From: Olsenella sp.
Lineage (GTDB): Bacteria > Actinomycetota > Coriobacteriia > Coriobacteriales > Atopobiaceae
Direction of reading: 5' to 3'
DNA length: 64,000 nt
Assembly: GCA_022648325.1 (NCBI GenBank)
Contig: JALCMG010000005.1
Coordinates: forward strand, 1 to 64,000
Shown here: positions 16,562-24,624 of the stretch, one piece after another
Numbering within the stretch: the first letter of the stretch is position 1
How the letters are laid out: every line of letters starts with the position of its first letter
Notes under the pieces: generated by a model
The model's input: the letters and a program-made list of their open reading frames with translations, nothing else
Told to the model about the DNA's origin: nothing
Database searches by the model: none
Program-made: the position numbers and the translations under genes

Positions 16562-16622
16562 GACGATCTATTTTCAACCGTATGTGGTACCACTAAACAT
16601 ATAGATAGAAATTTAGATCGTC
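16562..16622. promoter_or_regulatory. inverted repeats upstream of the RiPP precursor
   Basis: GACGATCTA (16562-16570) and its exact complement TAGATCGTC (16614-16622) flank the perfect 10-bp palindrome GTGGTACCAC (16584-16593) in an AT-rich stretch ending 9 bases before AAGGAGGTG. This is the expected place for the cassette's promoter and operators. No convincing -35/-10 pair is seen; TATAGA near 16601 is a possible -10. Confidence 0.45.
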
Positions 16623-16646
16623 AATCAGCTAAGGAGGTGCTCGAGT

Positions 16647-16733
16647 ATGGAATGGATCATTAAGCCAGTTGAAGATGAGGATGTTTTGGGTAGGTGCCAT
16701 GTGATGTCTCCGTGCAAAAGGGGGCTGGACTGA
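16647..16733 (+). CDS. candidate RiPP precursor peptide, two cysteines
   Basis: A 28-residue ORF with an ideal ribosome site (AAGGAGGTG at 16631-16639, 7 bases before ATG). It begins MEWIIKP, has an acidic segment (EDED, residues 9-12), then a glycine and the core-like C-terminus GRCHVMSPCKRGLD with C17 and C23 spaced C-x5-C. It lies 48 bases upstream of a radical SAM/SPASM maturase followed by an ABC exporter. The hydrophobic WIIKP start with a charged leader recalls Cys-containing precursors paired with SPASM enzymes in clostridia (from memory). Thioether crosslinking of the cysteines, as in ranthipeptides or sactipeptides, is an inference. The ORF is easily missed because of its size. Confidence 0.72.
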   Translation: MEWIIKPVEDEDVLGRCHVMSPCKRGLD

Positions 16734-16755
16734 CGGGTGTTTTTGCGCCCCTTTG
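16716..16755 (+). terminator. possible attenuator between precursor and maturase
   Basis: AAAGGGG (16717-16723) can pair with CCCCTTT (16748-16754), overlapping the precursor's last codons and enclosing a GTTTTTG run. A partial terminator here would give more precursor mRNA than maturase mRNA. The hairpin lacks a following T-tract, so its strength is uncertain. Confidence 0.35.
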
Positions 16756-16781
16756 ATTGCGGACCAGAGTGATTGGCCGAT

Positions 16782-18083
16782 ATGAAGTTATCTCAGTATA
16801 ATTATGTTCGGAAACAGAAAGATGGAGTGCTCCTCTTCAATACGAACAACAGAGGGCTGCTTCGGCTGGACTCTGAGTTTGCGGCTAAGTATAGAGAATT
16901 GGAGACGGGCCGCATTGATTCTTTGGATGACTTCACCGGCGCTCTATTCGCTAATGGATTTATAGTCGATGATGGTATCGACGAATTTGAGGCGCTTCTC
17001 GTCAAGAACCTGTGCTCTAGATACAACGAATCTAGGGCACAGGTTACTATTGCGCCAACGACGGGATGCAACTTCGCTTGCCCATATTGCTTCGAGGCCG
17101 GGCTGGCTGCTCTTACGATGTCCGGAGAGCGTGCGGCTGCTGTGGCACGCTTCGTGTCGGAAGAGTTTGGGAAGGCCAAAGTCCTGATGGTGAACTGGTA
17201 TGGGGGTGAGCCATTACTCTGTCTCGACCGTATCGCCCAATTGACAGAACTGATCAGAGGGGCTCTTCCACCTGAATGTAAGTACGAGGCATCCATAGTT
17301 ACCAATGGCTATCATCTGACAGAAAGAGCTGTCAAGGTGTTGTGCGATTGTGGCGTTCGGGAGGCCCAAGTTACCATTGACGGCGCGGAGCGATCGCATG
17401 ACCTGAGAAGAATACCAAGCAATGGAGAGCCTACCTACGAGAGGATTCTGCATAATATCAAGTCTGCTGTCGATGACATTGGAATAACGATTCGCGTGAA
17501 TGTGGATGCAGATAATTCTGCAGATCTTGATGGGTTGCTGATAGATATCGACAGGATGGCCCTCGCAGGGAAGGTGGGCATATATCTAGCCATGGTTGAT
17601 GATGCACTAGGTGACGACGGCCATAGTAGTACACGTTACCTAGATGCGAAGGCTTTTTCTACTGTTGAATCCCTGTTTTACCGGAGCGCGATTGAGCTTG
17701 GGTTTGATGTTGGGCTTTTCAGGGGGTCGGAACCAGGGATTTGCTCGGCGATAGCCCTCGGCTCTGCGGTGATAGACCCAGAGGGAAGTCTGTATAAGTG
17801 TTGGGACGAGATGGGCTGTTCAGATAAGAGTTATGACACTGTTGATGCGCCGCGGTTCTCATCTTTGAACAGTTCACGCTGGTTGAGGTACGTCCCTGGC
17901 CAGGAAGGAAAATGTCACCACTGTGTCTACTTTCCGCTCTGCTGGGGAGGATGTCCCCGCGAGGCGCTGGAAGGTCGAAAAGACATGTGCGGCCCAATCA
18001 AATACAACCTTGATGACAAGATTGACCTCCTGGCCCTTCAGAGCGCACGTTCGCGGGAGACGTCCGCAGGAGGGTGCCTATGA
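16782..18083 (+). CDS. radical SAM/SPASM peptide maturase
   Basis: A 433-residue enzyme. Residues 1-85 form a small N-terminal domain resembling a precursor-recognition (RRE/PqqD-like) winged helix. The radical SAM cluster motif is C96-x3-C100-x2-C103 (CNFACPYC). The C-terminal SPASM domain follows the standard pattern for auxiliary clusters: C...G-x4-C (ICSA...GSLYKC), then C-x2-C-x5-C-x3-C (CHHCVYFPLCWGGC) and a final C in DMCGP. It most likely installs a crosslink in the peptide encoded upstream. I prefer ATG 16782; TTG 16773 is possible, and the ribosome site is weak for both. Base composition is clearly more AT-rich than neighbours, with AGA and ATA codons, suggesting transfer. It overlaps the exporter gene by four bases. 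Confidence 0.9.
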   Translation: MKLSQYNYVRKQKDGVLLFNTNNRGLLRLDSEFAAKYRELETGRIDSLDDFTGALFANGFIVDDGIDEFEALLVKNLCSRYNESRAQVTIAPTTGCNFACPYCFEAGLAALTMSGERAAAVARFVSEEFGKAKVLMVNWYGGEPLLCLDRIAQLTELIRGALPPECKYEASIVTNGYHLTERAVKVLCDCGVREAQVTIDGAERSHDLRRIPSNGEPTYERILHNIKSAVDDIGITIRVNVDADNSADLDGLLIDIDRMALAGKVGIYLAMVDDALGDDGHSSTRYLDAKAFSTVESLFYRSAIELGFDVGLFRGSEPGICSAIALGSAVIDPEGSLYKCWDEMGCSDKSYDTVDAPRFSSLNSSRWLRYVPGQEGKCHHCVYFPLCWGGCPREALEGRKDMCGPIKYNLDDKIDLLALQSARSRETSAGGCL

Positions 18084-19708
18084 GGGCGCTTATCGCCGCG
18101 TGCTGGTCCAGCATCGATGATCATGGCGGGTTCGTGAGATATCTCCTCCTGAGCCTTTTTGCCGCGTTGCTGGGAAACCTCACGCCCCTGCTTGCCGGGC
18201 TTATGATCAACATGACGCTGGCGTCCGGTGACGTTGTGCGCAGCATAGCGCTTGCGGGAGCCGTCCTGGCGGCGTTGTGTTGTGTCTCGAATCTCTGCTC
18301 GTACAAGGCAGTGCTGCTCTACACCTACCTTCAGGCGGACTCGTCGTTCGAGCTTGACCTGCGTGCGACCGGACACATTCAGCACCTCCCGCACAGGTTC
18401 TTTAATGACTTCGATCCCTCGTACTGGCGCAAGAGGCTCGACGACGACACCAACGGCCTCTCGCTCTTCTTCCTCCAGGCGCTCACGGGCGTCGGGGAAA
18501 ATGTCATCGCCGTTGCCATTGCGGCGGTGTCGCTGTTCATGGTGAGCCCGCTCGTGTGCATCCTCTGCCTTGTGTCAACCGCGGCGTCGAACCTCTCCTA
18601 TCGCATCTTTAGCGAGAAGTTCGCCAAGTCCCAGCAGGCCTTTGTTGAGGAGATGGCGCGCTACTCCGCCATCGCGCTCTGGCAGCTGGCGAAAATCCCC
18701 TTCATTCGCCGGAACGTCCTGTTTGAGCGAAGCGCCGATGAGATGAGGCGCTCCTACTCGGCCGTCCGTCCGGCCATGTACAAGACCAACTGCATCGCTG
18801 CGCGGATGACCCTGTTTGCAGATGTCACGCGGAGCCTCTCGCTTGCCATCGTCCTCATAGTCGCGGCGGTGGAGGTTGCCTCGGGACACATAGAGGCGGG
18901 CTTCGTTGCCACGGTGTACGGGTACTTTACGACGCTGGTGACGTCCATGGAGTACTTTCTCAAGGTGGGACGGGAATACCAGCAGGCGAAAGTCAACCTC
19001 GGCCGCCTCACGGAGCTATGGGAGAGGAAGGTCGAGGACGTCGGAGAGGCGTGCGTCCGTGGCATCAAGACCGTGCGCATGCGCGATGTGACCTGCGAGT
19101 TGGAGGCGGGCAGGACCACCTTTGACGGAGTCTCCGCAACGTTTGCCAAAGGGAGGCTCTATGGCATCGTGGGGCCAAACGGCAGCGGGAAGAGCACGCT
19201 CATGACGCTGCTGTCTGGAGACCTTCGGGGATGCTGGACGGGCGAAGTGACGCTTGACGGGACGCCGATCGACGACATCGACCAGTACGATCTGCGAACG
19301 CATGAGATCGGCTATGTCGAGCAGGATCCCGTGATGATACGCGGCACGCTGAGGGACAACCTGACTCTGCTGTGCGATGGCCCGGTGAGCGACGAGCGGC
19401 TTCTCGACGTGATGCGCGAGGTGGGGCTTGACGCAATCGCCAAGGTGCCTGACGCCCTTGGCATGCAGCTTGGGGAAGGCGGTCGGCAGCTCTCGGGAGG
19501 AGAGGGTCAGAAGGTTGCCATCGCACGGGTGATTCTCAAAGATCCTGGCGTGGTCTTCCTGGACGAGCCGACGTCCGCCTTGGACGAGGGTTCGAGGGAA
19601 AGGTTGCTTGCCGTTCTGGATGATCTCAAGCGCTCGCGCATCGTGATTACCGTCTCGCATGACCCCGAGCTCCTGGCGGCGTGCGACGAGGTGCTCCAGA
19701 TGTCGTAG
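18080..19708 (+). CDS. ABC exporter (fused permease and ATPase)
   Basis: A 542-residue half-transporter. Residues 1-300 are a type I exporter membrane domain with about six helices. The ATPase has Walker A GPNGSGKST (366-374), signature LSGGEGQK, Walker B VVFLDEPTS and the H-loop SHD. There is no N-terminal C39 peptidase, so leader removal, if any, needs another protease. ATG overlaps the maturase stop (ATGA), with AGGAGG just upstream; a GTG two codons earlier is possible. It presumably works as a homodimer exporting the modified peptide, or conferring self-protection. It looks more GC-rich than the maturase gene. Confidence 0.88.
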   Translation: MRALIAACWSSIDDHGGFVRYLLLSLFAALLGNLTPLLAGLMINMTLASGDVVRSIALAGAVLAALCCVSNLCSYKAVLLYTYLQADSSFELDLRATGHIQHLPHRFFNDFDPSYWRKRLDDDTNGLSLFFLQALTGVGENVIAVAIAAVSLFMVSPLVCILCLVSTAASNLSYRIFSEKFAKSQQAFVEEMARYSAIALWQLAKIPFIRRNVLFERSADEMRRSYSAVRPAMYKTNCIAARMTLFADVTRSLSLAIVLIVAAVEVASGHIEAGFVATVYGYFTTLVTSMEYFLKVGREYQQAKVNLGRLTELWERKVEDVGEACVRGIKTVRMRDVTCELEAGRTTFDGVSATFAKGRLYGIVGPNGSGKSTLMTLLSGDLRGCWTGEVTLDGTPIDDIDQYDLRTHEIGYVEQDPVMIRGTLRDNLTLLCDGPVSDERLLDVMREVGLDAIAKVPDALGMQLGEGGRQLSGGEGQKVAIARVILKDPGVVFLDEPTSALDEGSRERLLAVLDDLKRSRIVITVSHDPELLAACDEVLQMS

Positions 19709-19896
19709 CGCTGCCCGTAGCGGCATCGCCCTCGGCCGAGGCCCCGGTGACCGTTGCCGCTGCTGGTTGGCACCTGCAATCTGCGACGGCTAACTAACCG
19801 GATGCGACCCTCCTTGCTTGCCTCTCTCGCGCTCCCCTACCCTTATCGTCGAACAAGCGGCCCTCGGGGCCGGAGGGAACGTTAGGGGAGTGGGGA

Positions 19897-22848
19897 ATGG
19901 CTAAAAACACAACGAGAAGGAAGTTCATCGGTTCGACCATTGCCTCGGTTGGCCTGCTGGGCATCACCGCCGCCGCAAACGTTGCTGCGAACAAGTTCAG
20001 CTCGCTTCTCGACCACTACGTTGGCGGACGCCCCGCAACGGTCGAGAAGGTCCAGGGCTCCGAGGACTGGGACGCGGAGTACTACACCTCTGACTACCGC
20101 GGCCGCAAGCAGGCGACCGAGGCCGCAAACGAGCTGGTCACCGAGATCGAGGGCGAGGGCATCGTCCTCATGAAGAACGACAAGAACGCCCTGCCGCTGT
20201 CCACCTCCGAGACCGTGAGTATGCTTGGCCGCTATGCGGCAGACCCGGTCTACGGCGGTGCTGGCTCCGGTACCGTTGACGCAAGCTCCTGCATCAACTT
20301 CTACCAGGGCATCAGCCAGGCGGGCTTCACCATCAACGACACCGCCTACAACTGGATCAACGACAACTACTCCAACTACGCCAAGGCCGCCATCACCATG
20401 GACAGCCCGTCCACGGCGTCCTACTACATTGGCGAGATTCCTTGGTCCGACTACAGCTCTGACGCCCAGACGTCCATCAAGGGCACCGTTGGCCTGGTCT
20501 TCATTGGTCGTGGTGGCGGCGAGGGCGGCGACCTCTCGCGCGACCTCAAGGCAGACGTCGAGTCCGGCGTCTCCGAGAACTTCACCGCCAACAGCGAGAC
20601 GGCCAACTACGAGGACGGCCAGCACGAGCTTGAGCTCACCGCCGAGGAGAAGAGCGTCATCGCGGCTGCCAAGTCTGCGTGCACCAAGGTCATCGCGGTG
20701 CTCAACCTCTCCACGACGATGGAGCTTGGTCCCCTGGTCTCTGGTGACTACGAGGTCGACGCTATCCTTGAGGTTGGATCGATTGGAGCCACCGGTGCCG
20801 CGGCGCTTGGTCAGGTCCTTGCCGGCACGGTGAGCCCCTCCGGCAAGACCACCGACATCTGGGCTGCCGACTTCACGGCAGACCCCACCTTCAAGAACTT
20901 TGGCGGCAAGCGCTACACCGACATCGAGGGCTACTATCCCCAGAAGTCCACGGGCAACGCGTACTTCGTCGAGTACGCCGAGGGCCTCTACTACGGCTAC
21001 CGCTACTACGAGACGGCAGCTGCGGAGGCCGAGGCGGGCAACTACTCCGGCTTCGACTACGACAGCGCCGTGGTGTTCCCGTTTGGCTATGGCCTCTCGT
21101 ACACCACGTTCTCGCAGACGCTCGACTCGGTGAATGCGGATGAGGAGAACGTCAAGGTTGAGGTCACGGTCTCCAACACGGGCTCCGTTGCCGGCAAGGA
21201 CGTCGTGGAGGTGTACTACTCGGCACCCTATACTGCAGGCGGGCTCGAGAAGGCCGCCGTCGTCCTGGGCGGCTTTGCCAAGACCGATGCGCTTGACCCC
21301 GGCGCGAGCCAGCAGGTCACCATCGAGTTCCCCGTGCGCGACATGGCCTCCTACAGCTCCGACGACCAGGCATACGTGCTCGATGCGGGCGACTACGTGA
21401 TTAGCCTGCGCACCGACTCCCACACTGTGGTGGACCAGAAGACCGTGACGCTCTCTGCCAAGAAGTACACGACCGACTCCGCCACCGAGGCGCAGATCTC
21501 CAACAAGTTCGACGACATGACGGAGTACATGGAGAAGAACGTCAAGACCATGTCCCGCAAGGACCTCAAGGGGACCTTCCCCGAGGAGGCGGCCGACAAG
21601 AGCGCTGCCGATTGTGGCGTGGAGCTTGTGGAATGGAAGCTCGAGGACCACGAGAACCCCAACGCCACCATGCCCACCACCGGCGCGGACAACGGCCTGC
21701 AGCTCATCGACATGCGTGGCCAGGACTTTGACTCCGAGGCGTGGAACGACATCCTCGACGAGCTTACCGTGGAGGAGATGGCGACCTGCCTGAACGATGA
21801 CGCCTACAACACCCCCGAGGTCGAGTCCGTGGGCAAGCCAGCTACCGTCGACCCCGATGGCCCCGCTGGCTTCACCTCGCTCACTGGCCCTACCGGCAAC
21901 TGCTCCTACTGCTCCGAGGTGGTCATGGCGCAGACGTGGAACGTGGAGCTCATGCGCCGCATGGGCCAGATGGTTGGCCAGGAGGCGCTGGCTTCCGGTT
22001 ACAACGGCTGGTATGCGCCTGCCATGAACACGCACCGCTCGCCCTTCGCCGGCCGCAACTTTGAGTACTACTCCGAGGACCCGCTGCTTGCCGGCAAGAT
22101 CGACGCGGCCGTGGTGGGCGGCGCCGCCGAGAACGGCTGCTATGCCTACATCAAGCACTTTGCGATGAACGACCAGGAGTCCTACCGCGTGCAGCACGTC
22201 TGCACCTGGGCCACCGAGCAGGTCGCGCGCGAGATCTACCTGCGCCCCTTCGAGACCACCGTCAAGGAGGCCACGTACGAGATGAAGTACATCTCGGACG
22301 ACAAGGGCACAGTCTCCACCAAGACCATGCCCGGCTGCACCGGCGTGATGAGTTCCTTCAACTACGTGGGCGCCGAGTGGGCCGGCGGTCGCAAGAGCCT
22401 GTGCACCGGCGTCCTGCGCGACGAGTGGGGCTTCAAGGGCATGGTCATCACGGACTTCGAGCTCTATGACTACATGAACAAGAACCAGGCCATCTATGCC
22501 GGCACCGACCTTCAGCTCACCTACTCCGCCATGACTGGCGAGTACCAGGGCACCAACACGGCGACCGTTGTCTCGGCGATGCGCGAGTCCATGCATCGTG
22601 TGCTTTACACCGTTGCAAACTCCAACGCCATGAACGGCATGGTGCCGGGCTCCAAGATCACCTACGGCGTTGCCCCGTGGCAGTATGGCCTGTGGGGAGG
22701 CTCGGCGGCGCTCGTTGCGCTGGCTGCGTTCTTTGGCTACAAGGCCGTCAAGAACCACAAGCTCATGAGGGCCGAGGGCAAGGACGGCGACGCTGCGGAC
22801 GTCCCCGAGGTCAAGAAGGGCGACAAGAAGGCGCCTGGCGAGAAGTAG
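19897..22848 (+). CDS. membrane-anchored, circularly permuted GH3 beta-glucosidase
   Basis: A 983-residue glycoside hydrolase family 3 protein with permuted domain order. After an N-terminal segment with a twin-arginine-like start (TRRKFIG) and hydrophobic stretch comes the GH3 C-terminal domain (GEGIVLMKNDKNALPL, about 85-100). A fibronectin-like domain follows (FPFGYGLSYTTF, NTGSVAGKDVVEVY). The catalytic N-terminal-type barrel comes last, with WYAPAMNTHRSPFAGRNFEYY, IKHFAMNDQE and the probable nucleophile D854 in VITDFE. A final hydrophobic helix (WGGSAALVALAAFFGY) and Lys-rich tail suggest membrane anchoring. It likely releases glucose from beta-glucosides outside the cell. AGGGGAG precedes ATG. 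A paralogue lies at 28664. Confidence 0.88.
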   Translation: MAKNTTRRKFIGSTIASVGLLGITAAANVAANKFSSLLDHYVGGRPATVEKVQGSEDWDAEYYTSDYRGRKQATEAANELVTEIEGEGIVLMKNDKNALPLSTSETVSMLGRYAADPVYGGAGSGTVDASSCINFYQGISQAGFTINDTAYNWINDNYSNYAKAAITMDSPSTASYYIGEIPWSDYSSDAQTSIKGTVGLVFIGRGGGEGGDLSRDLKADVESGVSENFTANSETANYEDGQHELELTAEEKSVIAAAKSACTKVIAVLNLSTTMELGPLVSGDYEVDAILEVGSIGATGAAALGQVLAGTVSPSGKTTDIWAADFTADPTFKNFGGKRYTDIEGYYPQKSTGNAYFVEYAEGLYYGYRYYETAAAEAEAGNYSGFDYDSAVVFPFGYGLSYTTFSQTLDSVNADEENVKVEVTVSNTGSVAGKDVVEVYYSAPYTAGGLEKAAVVLGGFAKTDALDPGASQQVTIEFPVRDMASYSSDDQAYVLDAGDYVISLRTDSHTVVDQKTVTLSAKKYTTDSATEAQISNKFDDMTEYMEKNVKTMSRKDLKGTFPEEAADKSAADCGVELVEWKLEDHENPNATMPTTGADNGLQLIDMRGQDFDSEAWNDILDELTVEEMATCLNDDAYNTPEVESVGKPATVDPDGPAGFTSLTGPTGNCSYCSEVVMAQTWNVELMRRMGQMVGQEALASGYNGWYAPAMNTHRSPFAGRNFEYYSEDPLLAGKIDAAVVGGAAENGCYAYIKHFAMNDQESYRVQHVCTWATEQVAREIYLRPFETTVKEATYEMKYISDDKGTVSTKTMPGCTGVMSSFNYVGAEWAGGRKSLCTGVLRDEWGFKGMVITDFELYDYMNKNQAIYAGTDLQLTYSAMTGEYQGTNTATVVSAMRESMHRVLYTVANSNAMNGMVPGSKITYGVAPWQYGLWGGSAALVALAAFFGYKAVKNHKLMRAEGKDGDAADVPEVKKGDKKAPGEK

Positions 22849-22886
22849 CACAGCGGTTCCGCGTGCGCGTCGAGGCTCGTGAAGCG

Positions 22887-22916
22887 GCGGCCCGTCCCCG
22901 GTTGGGGGCGGGCCGC
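22887..22916 (+). terminator. terminator of the first GH3 gene
   Basis: Thirteen-bp arms (22887-22899, 22904-22916) with one G-U, GGTT loop, then TTTGTG. Confidence 0.8.
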
Positions 22917-23131
22917 TTTGTGGGTCGCGGCGGAAACGCAGTGAGTCACGTTCAATCTAAGTTCTTGGGAAACATTCCAAGCGACACTTCGAAACGAAAT
23001 GGTGTACACGAACCGGTGGACTGTGGATCCTCAGCGACTGTCCATTCCCCTTGGGGCTGTGCTCAAGATTTTCCGCGTGCCGAGAAATGCTTCCCGTTCG
23101 CCGGCGCGCTTAGGGGGTATGTGAAAAACCA
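22917..23131. other. gene-free stretch before the small-ORF cluster
   Basis: The 215 bases become steadily less GC-rich than flanking genes. Apart from probable promoter sequence for the following small ORFs I see no feature. Composition suggests foreign or degraded DNA. Confidence 0.35.
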
Positions 23132-23296
23132 ATGAATTACAAGGTAATTCTGATGCATGAAGGAGGTGAGGAAAACTGGCTAGCGTATCGAGAAACACAA
23201 CTTCAACAGCTGGCCAACTCTGCAGTACTTTCCTTAATCAAGGTGATGTTAAAACATACTCTCTTTGTGTTTATCGGCAGGTTATTCGATGGATAG
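23132..23296 (+). CDS. possible 54-residue small protein
   Basis: ATG 23132 opens a frame to TAG 23294-23296. The product is charged and glutamine-rich in its first half (EGGEENWLAYRETQLQQL) and hydrophobic in the second (AVLSLIKVMLKHTLFVFIGRLF), as an amphipathic or single-pass peptide. A G-rich stretch lies about 14 bases upstream, further than ideal. Its stop directly abuts the ribosome site of the next ORF, an operon-like packing. A strong AAGGAGGTGAGG lies inside it at 23159-23170 without a conventional start after it. Unknown function; may not be expressed. Confidence 0.3.
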   Translation: MNYKVILMHEGGEENWLAYRETQLQQLANSAVLSLIKVMLKHTLFVFIGRLFDG

Positions 23297-23305
23297 GAGG
23301 AAGGT

Positions 23306-23452
23306 ATGGACTCTAAACCGTCACTGTCTCGTAGGGAAATGCTGACGGCCATCGCGGCGGGAGCGTCTGGGCTTGCTCTTCCAAGAACGGCGCTAGCAAG
23401 TGAAACTGAGGAAAGTGTATGTAGACTGCATTCTTTATGCCGGTACGGATAA
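23306..23452 (+). CDS. 48-residue peptide with twin-arginine-type signal
   Basis: A very good ribosome site (AGGAGGAAGGT) precedes ATG. The first 32 residues look like a complete Tat-type signal: SRREM, then the hydrophobic AIAAGASGLAL and an ALA-S cleavage site. Only 16-17 residues follow, ending SVCRLHSLCRYG with a C-x5-C pair. Shifting one base after about 23415 would instead join the signal to a frame ending at TAG 23484-23486 (VYVDCILYAGTDNYVHC...), so the gene may be frameshifted. Either a small exported peptide or a decayed secreted-protein gene. Confidence 0.45.
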   Translation: MDSKPSLSRREMLTAIAAGASGLALPRTALASETEESVCRLHSLCRYG

Positions 23453-23496
23453 TTACGTCCATTGTCGTTTTGGCATCACGTCCTAGGGAGCTTGAT

Positions 23497-23685
23497 GTGA
23501 TCGTATGGCGCAGCGCGGTGGTCGGTTTTCTATCCGGTGTAGGAATCTATGTTCTTCTCAGCGTGGTATTGATGTCTGCATTTCCGGAGCTTGAGCCTCT
23601 TGGAAACTGGATAACAAGGGCAGTGTGTCTTATTCCAGCAATAGCGGCCTGTATTCTCACATATCTCAAGTTGAGTAAGGGCTGA
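23497..23685 (+). CDS. 62-residue two-helix membrane protein
   Basis: I start at GTG 23497 because AGGGAG lies 6 bases upstream. The same frame is open from ATG 23437, which would give 82 residues but lacks a ribosome site and overlaps the upstream ORF. Two hydrophobic segments are clear: AVVGFLSGVGIYVLLSVVLM and AVCLIPAIAACILTYL. Size and topology fit an immunity-type or accessory membrane protein for the upstream peptide, but no family is recognised. A bidirectional terminator follows. Confidence 0.5.
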   Translation: MIVWRSAVVGFLSGVGIYVLLSVVLMSAFPELEPLGNWITRAVCLIPAIAACILTYLKLSKG

Positions 23686-23710
23686 TGGCCTAAGAGGCCA
23701 CTGGTAATTC

Positions 23711-23741
23711 GGCCCCCGGCGAGTGTGCGTCGCCGGGGGCC
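23711..23741. terminator. bidirectional terminator
   Basis: Perfect 12-bp arms (GGCCCCCGGCGA and complement) around a 7-nt loop between the small membrane-protein gene and the convergent metQ. Confidence 0.75.
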
Positions 23742-23766
23742 ATTGGCGTGCTCTGGTCTTCTCGCC

Positions 23767-24624
23767 TTAGAACGCGGGGAGGACGTCCTGGTCGTACGTG
23801 TCGGAGAGGTACTGCTTGAAGTCGTCGCTCGTGAGGACGCTGACCAGCGCGGCAATGCGGTCGTCGTCCTTCTTGTCGGGCGTGGTCACGATGTAGTTGG
23901 CGTACTGCTCGACGGCCTTGCCCTCCTTGGACTCCACGGCCACGGCGTCCTTCACGTGGAAGCCGGCCTCGATGGCGTAGTTGCCGTTGATGACGGCAAA
24001 GTCCACGTCCTGGAGCTGGCGTGGGACCGCCGCCGCCTCGACCTCAACAAACTTCAGGTTGTGGGGGTTCTCGGCGATGTCCACCGGCGTGGCCTTGAGG
24101 TTGTCGGGGTCCTTGAGCGTGATGAGGTTCTCCTGCTGGAGGAGAAGGAGTGCGCGGCCCTCGTTGGTGGGGTCATTGGGAACTGCAATCTGCGCGCCGT
24201 CCGCAATGTTGGCGAGGTCGGATGACTTGCCGGCGTAGATGCCAAACGGCTCGTAGTGGATGGCGGCCACGCCCACCAGATCCGTGCCGTTCTCCTCGTT
24301 GTAGTTGTTGAGGTAGTTGATGTGCTGGAAGTAGTTGGCGTCGACCTCGCCCGAGCTGGTCACCTGGTTGGGGATGATGTAGTCGGTGTACTCCTTGGTC
24401 TTAAGGTCGATGCCCTGCTCTTTGAGCTTGGGTGCGGCAAAGTTGTTGAGAATCTCTGCGTGGGGCGAAGGGGACGCGGCAACCGTGAGGGTCTGGCTCT
24501 GCGCCGAGTCGCTGGCGGCGGAGCTGCTGGAAGACGAGCTGGAGCCGGAGTTCCCGCAGGCGGCGAGGGTGGTTGCGGCAAGTGCGGCGAGACCGGTTCC
24601 AATGAAGTTCCTTCTGGTGAGCAT
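23767..24624 (-). CDS. metQ: methionine ABC transporter lipoprotein
   Basis: A 285-residue NlpA/MetQ-type substrate-binding lipoprotein. The signal peptide ends in the lipobox LAAC with C23 as the lipidated residue, followed by a Ser-rich linker (about 24-40). Mature blocks SPHAEILNNFAAPKLKEQGIDL, VDANYFQH and AQIAVPNDPTNEGRALLLL are typical. The N-terminal TRRNFIG resembles a twin-arginine motif, unusual but not rare for actinobacterial lipoproteins. AAAGGA precedes ATG. It is the last gene of the metN-metI-metQ transcript, 75 bases after metI. D- or L-methionine is the likely cargo. Confidence 0.9.
   Translation of the reverse strand: MLTRRNFIGTGLAALAATTLAACGNSGSSSSSSSSAASDSAQSQTLTVAASPSPHAEILNNFAAPKLKEQGIDLKTKEYTDYIIPNQVTSSGEVDANYFQHINYLNNYNEENGTDLVGVAAIHYEPFGIYAGKSSDLANIADGAQIAVPNDPTNEGRALLLLQQENLITLKDPDNLKATPVDIAENPHNLKFVEVEAAAVPRQLQDVDFAVINGNYAIEAGFHVKDAVAVESKEGKAVEQYANYIVTTPDKKDDDRIAALVSVLTSDDFKQYLSDTYDQDVLPAF

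Noticed and set aside
23176-23316. A 46-codon ORF starting at CTG after AAGGAGGTGAGG
   Set aside because: CTG starts are rare, it overlaps two better-supported frames, and the product has no recognisable feature.
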